Below, piece by piece: positions 50,396-59,768 of a stretch of DNA of 64,000 nt (positions within the stretch are counted from its first letter, which is position 1; each line of letters opens with the position of its first letter). A program made the translations under genes and the position numbers. Source of the DNA: TMP-7 sp038212445 (GTDB lineage Bacteria; Acidobacteriota; Terriglobia; Bryobacterales; Bryobacteraceae); NCBI GenBank assembly GCA_038212445.1, contig JBBQUM010000010.1, positions 147,199 to 211,198 on the forward strand, given 5' to 3'. The notes below the pieces were generated by a model. The model did not search any database and was not told where the DNA came from. It worked only from the letters and a program-made list of their open reading frames with translations.

Positions 50396-51706
50396 TCAAA
50401 AACCATTTCTAACGTACTGGATGTCGCCGATCTTCTCTTTGAGAATGTCTGGCCATTCTCCGGAGGGCTTGCCTTTGAGGATTGTGGGCGCGAGGATCTG
50501 CTGCAGATAGGCGTTTGGTAAAACCGATTGCAGCTTAAGATGCTTGTCAAATATAAAGTGGGCGCTGGGGTATCCTGGTCCCTGCGTTACGTATAGCTCC
50601 AGTGCATCCGGTGAGATGACCACACGCTGGCCGTAGCAGAAGCGGGCGGCATCCTGATTGGGTGTGAACTCGCGAAACAAAAGGAGAGCTTTCTCCTCAG
50701 CGGCCTTCACGTTCTTTAACGCACGAGGATCGTTCACCAGGGTGCTGGCTTGGCCCGAAAAGCGGGTGGGGTCGAGCACAACCAGGGTGGCGCCATAATC
50801 ACTGGAATTTCCAGACACATTATCGACACCACCGAGGAAAATGTCTTCAACACCGCTCTTATCAAAGACGCCGGTCTGCAGAAACAGAAACCATCCGAAG
50901 TGAAAGTACTCGTCGACCTTTCTGCCGTCAGCGGTTAGCAACTCCACCACGAACAGGGCAGAGGGACCTCGATGGGCTCCGATAATAATCTGGCCACCGT
51001 CGGGCCGAGGTTTGCTCAGTGCACCGACCAACTGCACAGTATATTCAGCGGGTAGCGTCGAGCCCTGACGGGTTTCGACTGAGCGCCCGGGACGATAGGT
51101 CCAGGCGACGCTACCGTCGTTACGGAAGGAATAGAGGCGGTCCACGGTGCTAAACAGAAGTCCACCGTGTCCATCGTGGCGTGCGTCGAACATTTTGTAG
51201 CGTTGAAGGATCGAATCGTCCGTATTCTGGATCGGGAGGTTGCTCACCAGTTCGGGAAATACATAGGTCCAGAGGCGGTCGTTGCGCTCGTCAAAAACGG
51301 TCAGGAGGCGCCCATCGACTATGAAGTGATCCGGCGTTGGAAGACGCCGCGGGATAAAACGAAACGCTCCCCACGCGAGAGCGGCGGCGGCGAATGCGGC
51401 GATAACAAACAGTGATTTTCTGATTCTCGAAGAGCGCTCGGGGGCCTCTGGCGGTGCCGCCACCGGGGCATCGCCGGGTACAACCGGGAATTCTTCGATC
51501 TCAGGATTTGGAGCGGGCGGCTTGCCGACCAACTGGGTTTCTTTCCAAGCGGCCAGTTCCGAAACCAACGCGAAGATCTGTCCGCTCTCGCCTAAACGCC
51601 TGACGGGCAGTCCAAGCTTTGTTTCCCAGATCTGCACCGTTCGAACGCTTCGTCCAAAGTAGTTCGCGATCTCCTTCCAGGTATGAAGTTCGTTGCCGGC
51701 TGACAT
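50396..51706 (-). CDS. HTH-containing transmembrane protein, candidate one-component regulator
   Basis: A 436-residue protein. Residues 5-55 form a MerR/HTH_17-like DNA-binding domain (LHTWKEIANYFGRSVRTVQIWETKLGLPVRRLG). A Pro/Ala-rich linker leads to a membrane helix at about 95-115 (KSLFVIAAFAAAALAWGAFRF). The rest is outside, about 310 residues of beta-rich repeats resembling a propeller (VDGRLLTVFDERNDRLWTYVFPEL, GLLFSTVDRLYSFRNDGSVAWTYRP, LALSPDALELYVTQG-like). This looks like a membrane-tethered regulator with an extracytoplasmic sensor. It is divergent from nothing; targets are unknown. Confidence 0.82.
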   Translation of the reverse strand: MSAGNELHTWKEIANYFGRSVRTVQIWETKLGLPVRRLGESGQIFALVSELAAWKETQLVGKPPAPNPEIEEFPVVPGDAPVAAPPEAPERSSRIRKSLFVIAAFAAAALAWGAFRFIPRRLPTPDHFIVDGRLLTVFDERNDRLWTYVFPELVSNLPIQNTDDSILQRYKMFDARHDGHGGLLFSTVDRLYSFRNDGSVAWTYRPGRSVETRQGSTLPAEYTVQLVGALSKPRPDGGQIIIGAHRGPSALFVVELLTADGRKVDEYFHFGWFLFLQTGVFDKSGVEDIFLGGVDNVSGNSSDYGATLVVLDPTRFSGQASTLVNDPRALKNVKAAEEKALLLFREFTPNQDAARFCYGQRVVISPDALELYVTQGPGYPSAHFIFDKHLKLQSVLPNAYLQQILAPTILKGKPSGEWPDILKEKIGDIQYVRNGF

Positions 51707-51779
51707 TCCACTGAATTTTCTGTTATTGAGCCGGGCTTACGCAAGTTTACGGAGAAGGTTGAGAGAAAAGGTTCGAGAA

Positions 51780-54329
51780 TTACCGGACGGCTACGCTGTA
51801 GGGGGCGGAGACGGCGCCGTTGTAGGAGATGGTGACGGGGACTTGTGCGCCTGGGGTAATGGCTGGGTTCACCAGGAACTGAATGAAGGCGCCGCCGATT
51901 TGGGCTGTGCCGGAGACGACGGTGTGGTCAATGCCGCCCAAGTTGACGCGGAGCGAGGAGAAGTCTCCGAGGGTCGCGGGATCGGGAAGGCCGGATACCA
52001 GGAGTGCGCCGAGACTGGACCGCGTGAGCGGGTGCGAGGCGTCAGCCACTGTGCCTGGGTTGGCATAAGCCGACACAATCGCGGGCGGTGGCGGATCGAT
52101 GTTTACGACTACCGGTTGCACGGCATCGCCGCTGAGCAACTGCATCTTGACCACTGCCGGCCCCAATGGGAGACCCGACGGAACCTGGAATGTGACTTGA
52201 CCGTTCTGTGAGGACAGCACGGCCGCTTTCTGATCGCCGACGCTGAGTGAGATTGAACTGGCGGCGGCGGTGAGGTTGGATACCGTGATGACGGCCGTTC
52301 CACCCGAATAGATGCCAGCCGTGCCGGTGGCTGCATTCAGGACGGGCGGCACCATGGTGATCTGGCGGGGATTCTGGCCGAGAATCTGGAAGGCAAACGG
52401 CTGAGCCGAAATCTGGAGTCCGGAGGCCACGGTGAATTCAACGGGTGTGGCGGGCGCGGCGGCGCTAACGGAGACGTTAGCGAGAATGCGGTTCGGCCCG
52501 GTGACCCAAAGCTTTCGCACGGCGATGTCGCTGCTGCCGAAGCCGATCACAGTTTGTCCGTCCTGGAATGAAGTGTTGACGCCGGTGATTTCAACCATCG
52601 ACTCTGAGCCGGCGGGCAGCGCCGAGGGGTTGATGGAGACCACAGGCGCATCGGCCGAGTCATAGAGATAAGCGGGAGGGTTTGACTGCAGCAGAAGTGA
52701 ACTCTGGCCGTCGGGATTGAGCGCGTTGACGGCTGCTCGATAACCACCGTTGGCGGGCGGGGGAGTCACCAGCATGGTGCCGTCGGCGTTTTGCCGGATC
52801 ACTTGCGCCTGGGTGCCGTCAAAGAAGATCCGGGAACTCAGGTCCAGGTAGGTCCCGCTAATCAGGGCAGCCCGTTTGCCGCTGTCGTCGGTAGCAGGCG
52901 TTACGGAGTTGACAGTGGGCGCTGGATTCTGGACCAGCAGGACGCCTGAAGGCAGGACGTAGATGTCTCCGTTGGCCGAGAAGATGAGGTGGCGCGCTCC
53001 ATTATTGGCGCCGAAGGTGGGCGCCAGATAAAAGTAGATGTAGCCGCTCTTGAAGTACTGCGGAGAGCCTCCGACAACATTGGCTCCAGCCTGTCCGAGG
53101 ACGTTGACGGTGAGTCCGCTCACCGGACTTGTGCCACTGAGAAGGCCGTTGCCGGTAGCGATGAACGGTTTGCCCTTGCCGTCGCCAGTTGTGACGAGGG
53201 GAGAGGGGTGGACCGCGGTATCGCCGTAGTAGCCATAGGTGAGTACAGACCAGACCGCCGGTGACGTCCTCCGATTCACGGAGAAGTTAATCCCCGCCTT
53301 TACGTCACCAGCGGCCAGGAAGAACGCCTGGGCAAGGTTCGGATCCTTCACGCCAGGATAGAAAACCGTATCGAAATAAGTAGTCACTGCCAGCGCCGAA
53401 CCGTCGGCCGCGCTGGGCGGCGAGATTCCCGCGGGATGGTTGGCATCGTAGGAAGCGGGCGGGGGCAGGGGATGGACGTAGATCCAATATTGGCCAGGAG
53501 GGATGCCCTGGATGGTATAGCTTCCGTCGGGGTTGGTAAGCGAACTGATGGCCGGTCCATTGGATGAGATGGCGACGACCGAGGCGAGATTAACGCCGGC
53601 GCCGCCGGTGGTTACGCGTCCAGAGACCGTGCCGCTCGAAGCCAGGAAACTGCCCGAGGGGTAGAGGACCGAGATGCCGGCGATATCGTCAGCCGCGAGA
53701 GGCTTGGCCTTGGTGGTGGCGCGGGTGAGCGAAGTGGACATCGTTGCCGAGGTGAGCGTGTGCTGAAGGCCTAAGGCATGACCCAGCTCGTGGACCAGCG
53801 TGGTAAACATGTCCTCGCTGAAACTTGGATGATCGGACTGATCGCGGCGGAGGCGGAGCGTGGACCGCAGGATGGGCACGAAGGAGGAACCGTTGGCAGA
53901 TGTCAGCACCGGGCAACCGGCGGCGCCGCAGCTTGTCGGTCCGCTGATGGCGACGAGTCCGGGAGGAATATCATCGTCGAAAACCACGTCGATGCCGGGG
54001 GTGTTCTGCGGTGTTCCGGCGGATGCCAGACCGCCGAAGGCGATCCGCAGGTCGGAACTGTCGACGTCGTTCCAAGCCTTGGCGGCCATCCGGACTTCGC
54101 TAATGAAGGCGTTGAAGCTGTCGCCCGCGGCGACCTGGGCCGGTCCGGAGTCGGAAACCAAGAAGTAGACGGTCTTATTTCGAAGGGCGGTGATGTCGAA
54201 CTTCTGAGGGATGGGCGTAAAGGAAGAGGTGCTGTTGTAAACGACCCAGAAGTAGTAGGCCGAAGCGCTCGAGGACAGGAGGATTAATGCGGCGGCGACT
54301 GTGAGCAGGCGGGCGATGGACCGGCGCAT
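51780..54329 (-). CDS. Secreted matrixin metallopeptidase with carboxypeptidase-like and IPT-like domains
   Basis: An 849-residue exported protein with a leader (ARLLTVAAALILLSSSASA). The matrixin catalytic domain at about 45-225 has HELGHALGLQH at 180-190 and a Met-turn (Met197 in SATMST). A carboxypeptidase-like beta sandwich (GRVTTGGAGVNLASVVAISSNGPAISSLTNPDGSYTIQGIPPGQYWIYV) follows, then several IPT/TIG-like domains and a region at the end resembling the Solibacter C-terminal domain. It should degrade extracellular proteins. It starts one base after a small secreted gene, with which it is presumably co-made. Confidence 0.93.
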   Translation of the reverse strand: MRRSIARLLTVAAALILLSSSASAYYFWVVYNSTSSFTPIPQKFDITALRNKTVYFLVSDSGPAQVAAGDSFNAFISEVRMAAKAWNDVDSSDLRIAFGGLASAGTPQNTPGIDVVFDDDIPPGLVAISGPTSCGAAGCPVLTSANGSSFVPILRSTLRLRRDQSDHPSFSEDMFTTLVHELGHALGLQHTLTSATMSTSLTRATTKAKPLAADDIAGISVLYPSGSFLASSGTVSGRVTTGGAGVNLASVVAISSNGPAISSLTNPDGSYTIQGIPPGQYWIYVHPLPPPASYDANHPAGISPPSAADGSALAVTTYFDTVFYPGVKDPNLAQAFFLAAGDVKAGINFSVNRRTSPAVWSVLTYGYYGDTAVHPSPLVTTGDGKGKPFIATGNGLLSGTSPVSGLTVNVLGQAGANVVGGSPQYFKSGYIYFYLAPTFGANNGARHLIFSANGDIYVLPSGVLLVQNPAPTVNSVTPATDDSGKRAALISGTYLDLSSRIFFDGTQAQVIRQNADGTMLVTPPPANGGYRAAVNALNPDGQSSLLLQSNPPAYLYDSADAPVVSINPSALPAGSESMVEITGVNTSFQDGQTVIGFGSSDIAVRKLWVTGPNRILANVSVSAAAPATPVEFTVASGLQISAQPFAFQILGQNPRQITMVPPVLNAATGTAGIYSGGTAVITVSNLTAAASSISLSVGDQKAAVLSSQNGQVTFQVPSGLPLGPAVVKMQLLSGDAVQPVVVNIDPPPPAIVSAYANPGTVADASHPLTRSSLGALLVSGLPDPATLGDFSSLRVNLGGIDHTVVSGTAQIGGAFIQFLVNPAITPGAQVPVTISYNGAVSAPYSVAVR

Positions 54330-54330
54330 C

Positions 54331-54873
54331 TTACTGATCCGCCTTTCCGAGCACGGCAGCGATGCGCGCCTTCAGGCCGGACAGCGTCATCTGGATACCC
54401 TTATCAGTGACCGGGTTGCCTGAGCTATCGAGCATGGGTTCAGAACCCGCCGCCCGGGAAGCCGTCAGCTTACCGCCGGTATCCGGCACCAGCGAGAACA
54501 GTCCCTGAGTGAGGCCGATGATCTGGGTGAGGCCGCTTTTGCTGGTCCACAGGAAGAAGACGAACTCGTCTCCGACTTTGAGCGCGGGCGCACCGGCGAA
54601 CATTTGCCGGTAGCCCTGGACCGTACCACCGGGGACGGCGACATCCATGCGAGCGGCGCCAGCCTTATAGCGCTCCGAAACGTCGATTGAGTAATGCGTG
54701 TAGATCATCCCGCTGCGTCCCGGGAGATTGCGGAAGGATGCGGATTGGGCCGATACTTTGCCGCGGACGATATCGGTTGACTTCCCGATCATATCGTCCA
54801 ACGTCAGTTGTTGGAGCGTGGCGGCATAGCTCGAGAGAGCGAATGCCACGACCAACAGTGAAAGACGATGCAT
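54331..54873 (-). CDS. Small secreted protein coupled to the matrixin gene
   Basis: A 180-residue exported protein with a leader (RLSLLVVAFALSSYAA). Body: TLQQLTLDDMIGKSTDIVRGKVSAQSASFRNLPGRSGMIYTHYSIDVSERYKAG, VAVPGGTVQGYRQMFAGAPALKVGDEFVFFLW. It lies one base ahead of the matrixin gene. A propeptide-like or inhibitor role for a secreted peptidase partner would make sense, but this is inference; the family is unnamed. Confidence 0.82.
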   Translation of the reverse strand: MHRLSLLVVAFALSSYAATLQQLTLDDMIGKSTDIVRGKVSAQSASFRNLPGRSGMIYTHYSIDVSERYKAGAARMDVAVPGGTVQGYRQMFAGAPALKVGDEFVFFLWTSKSGLTQIIGLTQGLFSLVPDTGGKLTASRAAGSEPMLDSSGNPVTDKGIQMTLSGLKARIAAVLGKADQ

Positions 54874-55051
54874 AGGATGAATCCAGCCCTAGGCAAGCAC
54901 GCTCGATACCAATCGATCATAAAGAAAATAATGGGCTTGTTGCAATAGTACCGGTGGCGGTTGTGGCATCGGGACACGCCGTGAGACGAGAGATGTCTCA
55001 ATCCGGGATGTTGTTGATTCAGTGCGGGAAACAGGAACCGGAAGAATGTCT

Positions 55052-56962
55052 TTAGCGACGGACTACGAGTATCGGTACGTCGATTTCGTGACGGACTTCA
55101 TTAATTGTTGTTCCTAAAAACAGGTCTTTAATGCCTTTATGGCCGTGCGCGCCCATCACGATGAGGTCGGGCTTGAGCTCGCGGGCCATGCGGACAATCT
55201 CACGGCGGGGATCGTCGGCATGGCTGATGTGGAGTTCTGCCTGAATGCCGTTCGCCTTCAAGTCCTGGATGATCCCAGCCAAGTACTCATGACCGGATTC
55301 GACCTCGGCGGTAGATGACATTTCACCATAGATCTGGCTTGTAACTCCCTCTTCTACATGGAGGATATGCAGTATGGATCCATGTGCTTTGGCGAGTGCC
55401 GCGGCGTGTGCGATGGCGTCGCGGTCACGGGCGGTATGGTCGAGCGGAAGCAGGATCCGAGAGTATGTAGGGGCCTTCCAAGGCTCGGCGGTGCGTCCGG
55501 GGATTTCCAGGGTCTTCCGTCCGCCCTTCCGCCACGCCAACGGGAGGTAAGGCTCGAGAGCGATATACAGCAGAAGCAGCAGGATAGCGGCGAGGGCCGG
55601 CACCAGTCCGAGGACGAGCCAGAACCGGGCGGCACCGGCGGCGTCGAACCATTTCGAAAGTTCGCCGATGACGAGGCGGATGTTCAATCCGAGAATCAAG
55701 ACCGTGGTGAGCCAAGCCAGGATCTGGACCCACCTTGGACTGACAAACTCGCCCATCCGCGTACGGTCGCAAGTGAAGCGGACGAGTGGAAGGACGGCGA
55801 AGGGAAGTTGCAGCGAGAGGATTACCTGGCTGAGGATCAGTAGGTCGTACGTTCCGGCGTCGCCGAGAAACCAGATAGTGGCGGCGGCGGGAACGATGGC
55901 CAGCGAACGAGTGAGCAAACGGCGCAGCCAGGGTCGAATGCGAAGGTTGAGGAAACCTTCCATAATGATTTGACCTGCAAGGGTTCCCGTGAGTGTAGAA
56001 GACTGGCCGGAGGCGAGCAGGGCAATGGCGAAGAGTGTACTGGCGGCGGCGGTTCCGAGCAGTGGGGTTAGAAGTTCGTGGGCTTGTTGAATCTCGGTGA
56101 CGACGACGCCGTGGGCGTGGAAGACGGTGGCGGCAAGAATCAATATCGCCGCGTTGACGATCATGGCACCGTTCAGGGCGACGGCAGAGTCGATTAGATT
56201 GTACTTGCAGGCGAGTTTCTTGGCGGCGCGGTCCTCGGCTTTGAGGCGTCGAGTCTGGACGAGGGAGGAGTGAAGGTACAAGTTGTGCGGCATGACGGTG
56301 GCGCCGAGCATGCCGATGGCGACATAGAGACTCTGGTCGTTGAGGCGGGGGATGATGCCGGTCATCACCTGGGAGAATATTGGCCGGGCGAACCAGAGTT
56401 CCAGCAGGAAGCAGCCGGTAATGATCGATACGAGCGACAGTATGATGGCTTCGACGGTCCGGATGCCGAACCGGGTGAACCAGAGGACTAGAAGGGTGTC
56501 GAGAGCGGTGAGGACCACGCCAGCAAGAAGTGGTATATGGAAGAGTAGATTAAGTGCGATTGCAGCACCTAATACTTCAGCAAGATCGCAAGCTGCAATA
56601 GCGATTTCGCAGAGCACCCAAAGCGAGTTTGAGACGGCTCGCGGATAGGCTTCGCGGCAGGCCTGCGCGAGATCCCTTTGGGTAACGATGCCGAGCCTGG
56701 CGCTGAGTGTTTGGAGGAGGATCGCCATGAGGTTCGACAGCACCAAGACCCAGAGGAGTTGGTAGCCGAAGCGGGCGCCGCCCTCGAGGTCGGTGGCCCA
56801 ATTGCCGGGGTCCATATAGCCTACGCTGACCAGGTAGGCGGGTCCGGCGAAAGCGAACATTCGACGCCAAATATTTGGGTAGCCGGTGGAAACGGAGGAG
56901 TGAACTTCAGGCAGGGAGTTGGTCGCGAGAACGGCCACTTTAACCTGAGGTTTCGATTCCAT
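55052..56962 (-). CDS. mntH: Nramp divalent-metal transporter fused to a UspA domain
   Basis: A 636-residue fusion. Residues 30-465 form an Nramp transporter of about eleven helices with both metal motifs: DPGN at 51-54 and MPHN at 224-227 (TM1 and TM6). From about 490 comes a complete universal stress (UspA) domain with an ATP-type motif MGAHGHKGIKDLFLGTT. Nramp proteins import Mn or Fe with protons. The start codon follows a 14-base palindrome with no Shine-Dalgarno, so translation may be leaderless or begin at a downstream codon. The symbol mntH rests on family similarity; metal specificity is not proven. Confidence 0.92.
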   Translation of the reverse strand: MESKPQVKVAVLATNSLPEVHSSVSTGYPNIWRRMFAFAGPAYLVSVGYMDPGNWATDLEGGARFGYQLLWVLVLSNLMAILLQTLSARLGIVTQRDLAQACREAYPRAVSNSLWVLCEIAIAACDLAEVLGAAIALNLLFHIPLLAGVVLTALDTLLVLWFTRFGIRTVEAIILSLVSIITGCFLLELWFARPIFSQVMTGIIPRLNDQSLYVAIGMLGATVMPHNLYLHSSLVQTRRLKAEDRAAKKLACKYNLIDSAVALNGAMIVNAAILILAATVFHAHGVVVTEIQQAHELLTPLLGTAAASTLFAIALLASGQSSTLTGTLAGQIIMEGFLNLRIRPWLRRLLTRSLAIVPAAATIWFLGDAGTYDLLILSQVILSLQLPFAVLPLVRFTCDRTRMGEFVSPRWVQILAWLTTVLILGLNIRLVIGELSKWFDAAGAARFWLVLGLVPALAAILLLLLYIALEPYLPLAWRKGGRKTLEIPGRTAEPWKAPTYSRILLPLDHTARDRDAIAHAAALAKAHGSILHILHVEEGVTSQIYGEMSSTAEVESGHEYLAGIIQDLKANGIQAELHISHADDPRREIVRMARELKPDLIVMGAHGHKGIKDLFLGTTINEVRHEIDVPILVVRR

Positions 56963-56978
56963 AGTTAACTATAGTTAA
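56961..56978 (-). promoter_or_regulatory. Candidate metal-repressor operator at the Nramp start
   Basis: 56965-56978 is TTAACTATAGTTAA, a perfect palindrome; together with 56961-56972 (ATAGTTAACTAT) it forms two overlapping dyads right upstream of the start codon at 56960-56962. It differs at one base from the site at the TonB receptor start (15121-15134). Position and shape fit a DtxR/MntR-type repressor that would block transcription start or initiation. Confidence 0.62.
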
Positions 56979-57136
56979 ATTGGCTGGAATCGTCAAGGGA
57001 ATTGCTGCATACCGAGCAGTGCTGGTGGTTTTCGGCCAGGCGGCAATGACTTGGGATTAGCGTAAGTAATTTAATTTTAATGTGTTGGCATATGGCCGCC
57101 CGCTTGCAGTTGGTGTTGGCGATTGGAAGGCGCTGC

Positions 57137-59044
57137 ATGAAACCTCTGGCACTCATCTTGATGACCGCGAGCCTGGTAGCTCCGGTATTTGGGCAGGCGG
57201 CACCAGAAGAGGAAGATGGGCCGGGGCGCGGAGTAGCGCGGCTGAGTGTCATGAACGGGGAAGTTTCGGTCAGGCGTGGTGACTCGGGCGACCTAGTGGC
57301 GGCTGCGGTGAACGCTCCGCTGGTGATTACTGATCGCGTTTTGACGGGTCCGTCATCTCGTGCAGAGCTTCAGTTTGACTACGCTAACATGTTGAGAATT
57401 GGGGCAAATGGCGAGGTGAGGTTAAGCGAACTTGAATCGAAGCGGTATCAGATTCAGATCGCCGTGGGAACCACGACGTTCCGCGTGTTGCGTGACTCTG
57501 ATGCGCAGGTGGAATTGAGCACGCCGAGCGTTGCGCTAAGGCCGGTGGGACGGGGAATCTATCGCGTCACGGTCCACGAGGACGGTTCAGTGGAGATTAC
57601 GGTGCGGGCGGGCGAGGCGGAGATTCTCACCCCGCGCGGCTCGGAGCGGCTGGGCGCTGGACGGACGGTGCTGGCGCGGGGAACCGCGAACGATCCGGAG
57701 GTCCAGATTGTGGCCGGCATGGGGATGGACGAATGGGATCGATGGAATGACAACCGGGATCGGGACTTGGAGCGGTCGCAGGCGTACAACTACGTTAGTC
57801 CGGACGTTTATGGAGCGGAAGATCTGGACAATCAGGGAACGTGGGTAGATGTGCCGAGCTACGGACAGGTGTGGCGTCCGACGGTAGTGGACGGCTGGGC
57901 TCCTTACCGTAATGGGCGTTGGGCGTGGGTGGATTACTACGGTTGGACGTGGGTCAGCTACGATTCGTGGGGTTGGGCGCCGTATCACTATGGACGCTGG
58001 TTCAATCAGCCTGGATTTGGCTGGTGCTGGTGGCCGGGCGGACGTGGCCACACGTATTGGAGACCGGCGCTGGTAGCATTTTTCGGCTTTGGCGGACGCG
58101 GGGGCGTGGGATTTGGATTTGGGAACGTCGGCTGGGTTCCGCTGGCGCCTCACGAGCCGTTCCATCCATGGTATGGGCGGGGCTACTACGGGCGGTCGAC
58201 GCTGGCGATGAACGGGTTTGTGAACGGCGCGAATATCATGTCGAGTTACCGCAACGCGCGGGTGAGTAATGGGATTACTGGCGTGGCGAGCGAGAATTTT
58301 GGCCGTGGACGGGTTGGCAGCAACTGGGTTCGTCCGGGCGCTGGAGACCTGGAGCACGCAGGGCTAGTGCGGGGTCAATTGCCGCTGGCGCCGGGTCGTG
58401 AGAGTCTTCGGTTGTCAGACCGACAGGCGTCGGTGGCATCGCGGGTGGGGGAGAATCGCCGGTTTTATAGCGAGCGTCCCGCGGCCAGCATACAGCGGGT
58501 CCCGTTTGAGCAGCAAAGGCAGCGGATTGAGCAATCTACACGTGGAGTCCAAAGTGAAGGATTCGGGCGGGGAACTGCTCCACCGGTGGGAACTGGAACG
58601 ACTGGCGGGTGGCGTCGTGAGGGCGTGACGCCGCAGGTCAGTCCAACGGTAGCGCCGTCTCAGCAACAAGGTAACTGGCACCAATTTGGAACGCCGAACC
58701 AGCATACGGGGGCGCCGCAGGGTTCGGCGGTTCCGCAGACGCGAGCGCAGGAAAACTGGCGGCGGTTTGGGGATCCTAACGGGCGGGCGCCGCAGGCGTC
58801 GCCTCAGATCGACCGGACGGCTCCGGCGTATTCAGCTCCAGCGCAGCCGCGGCAGCAGTACCGGCAGTCGCAGCGGGATTCTGGCCAGGGGGCACCGATG
58901 CGGATCAGTCCGCCGATCGTGCGGGAGCGGTCGGCTCCGGCGCCGCGGATGGAGAGTAGCCGTCCACAGTCGGGTGGCGGTGGGAATCGCGGGGGCGGTT
59001 CGTCGAGTGGCGGCGGTGGGGATCACGGTCGTCGGAGTAGGTAG
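57137..59044 (+). CDS. Secreted FecR/DUF6600 protein
   Basis: A 635-residue exported protein started at ATG 57137 behind GGAAGG, with a leader (LALILMTASLVAPVFGQ). A FecR domain at about 35-175 (VARLSVMNGEVSVRRGDSGDLVAAAVNAPLVITDRVLTG, SRAELQFDYANMLRIGANGEVRLSEL) is followed by the Trp/Tyr-rich DUF6600 region (DVPSYGQVWRPTVVDGWAPYRNGRWAWVDYYGWTWVSYDSWGWAPYHYGRW). The last 200 residues are disordered and rich in Gln, Pro and Arg. FecR-type domains relay envelope signals, but no sigma or anti-sigma gene is adjacent. Confidence 0.9.
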   Translation: MKPLALILMTASLVAPVFGQAAPEEEDGPGRGVARLSVMNGEVSVRRGDSGDLVAAAVNAPLVITDRVLTGPSSRAELQFDYANMLRIGANGEVRLSELESKRYQIQIAVGTTTFRVLRDSDAQVELSTPSVALRPVGRGIYRVTVHEDGSVEITVRAGEAEILTPRGSERLGAGRTVLARGTANDPEVQIVAGMGMDEWDRWNDNRDRDLERSQAYNYVSPDVYGAEDLDNQGTWVDVPSYGQVWRPTVVDGWAPYRNGRWAWVDYYGWTWVSYDSWGWAPYHYGRWFNQPGFGWCWWPGGRGHTYWRPALVAFFGFGGRGGVGFGFGNVGWVPLAPHEPFHPWYGRGYYGRSTLAMNGFVNGANIMSSYRNARVSNGITGVASENFGRGRVGSNWVRPGAGDLEHAGLVRGQLPLAPGRESLRLSDRQASVASRVGENRRFYSERPAASIQRVPFEQQRQRIEQSTRGVQSEGFGRGTAPPVGTGTTGGWRREGVTPQVSPTVAPSQQQGNWHQFGTPNQHTGAPQGSAVPQTRAQENWRRFGDPNGRAPQASPQIDRTAPAYSAPAQPRQQYRQSQRDSGQGAPMRISPPIVRERSAPAPRMESSRPQSGGGGNRGGGSSSGGGGDHGRRSR

Positions 59045-59071
59045 TTTACACGGACTTTTTCTTCCCTTAGT

Positions 59072-59109
59072 GCCCGATCCGGAGTTCAGCCTGGGTCGGG
59101 CCTTTTTTT
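59072..59109 (+). terminator. Intrinsic terminator after the FecR/DUF6600 gene
   Basis: GCCCGATCC at 59072-59080 pairs with GGGTCGGGC at 59093-59101 (nine pairs, one of them G-U), with a 12-base loop, followed by seven T. It lies 27 bases after the stop of the DUF6600 gene and has the classic form. Confidence 0.9.
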
Positions 59110-59121
59110 GATCTCTGGATA

Positions 59122-59155
59122 GAAGTTTACATAATGCGCCTTATCGGAAGTTTAC
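59122..59155. mobile_element. Putative mobile-element end or recombination-site relic
   Basis: The unit GAAGTTTAC-ATAATGCGCCTTATCG-GAAGTTTAC has a 9-base direct repeat around a 16-base core with partial dyad symmetry (ATAA.GCGC.TTAT). I recall this motif beside recombinase and transposase genes in many genomes, but I cannot verify that here, and no transposase or integrase gene is present. Confidence 0.4.
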
Positions 59156-59260
59156 TAGCTGAGTTAAGACGAACGGTACGAGGTGGCCCGACACGGCCGC
59201 CCTCCAGGTTTTCGCGGCTGCGGCGAGCGACAACCTGCAAGGTGGTGTGGAGCGGCAGGG

Positions 59261-59464
59261 TCAGGCGGACAAAGAGGATACCTGGGCCAGCGAACCGTCG
59301 ATCACGACTTTACGATCGGCTACTTCGATCTGGTCGGACAAGCGCTCGGTCATGCCGGGAGATGTAACGCGAATTGCTGAGACCTGGACGGCCGATTCCG
59401 CCCAAACGGCGACGCCGAGCGTCCAACCTCTTCCTTTGGGAAAGGCGTTAAAGTGTACGGCCAC
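59261..59464 (-). pseudogene. Possible gene remnant
   Basis: A leftward open stretch of 67 codons reads AVHFNAFPKGRGWTLGVAVWAESAVQVSAIRVTSPGMTERLSDQIEVADRKVVIDGSLAQVSSLSA. Third-position GC preference and amino-acid balance look like real coding sequence, but there is no good start and no leader, and a hairpin (59453-59471) sits where the start would be. It is probably a 3' remnant of a longer gene. No family is recognised. Confidence 0.3.
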
Positions 59465-59471
59465 CGTACAC
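59453..59471. repeat. Perfect 8-base-pair hairpin
   Basis: GTGTACGG (59453-59460), loop CCA, and CCGTACAC (59464-59471) form a perfect dyad. It lies in the gene-poor stretch and could be an operator or a remnant of mobile DNA. There is no T tract on either side, so it is not a classic terminator. Confidence 0.55.
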
Positions 59472-59768
59472 CTAGGCGGATGACGATCTGCATGGTCCGA
59501 GCATACAGCTTGCTGGTTCGCATTTGCTTTCCTTGCGCCTGAACAGCGGGAGCCCTCGTCCCCTGAGCGCTGGACGCGGCGAGTTCTCTCCTTAAACGAG
59601 CCGGGAGGCTCGTTTTACTCCCTTGCTCGCGTGAGAAGATCTGGTTTGGCACAGACATCGGACGACTGGCTTACTGCGGCTGGGAGTGGTGCATGTCGTG
59701 TTTGGCCTTTTGCTCTGGATCGTTCTCGGCGCGTTTGCGGTGCTGCCGCGGCACCTCAGATATTTCCT

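Noticed and set aside
59134..59483. Several short rightward frames in the gene-poor stretch
   Set aside because: Arg-rich, mutually overlapping, no ribosome site; left as part of the decayed region.
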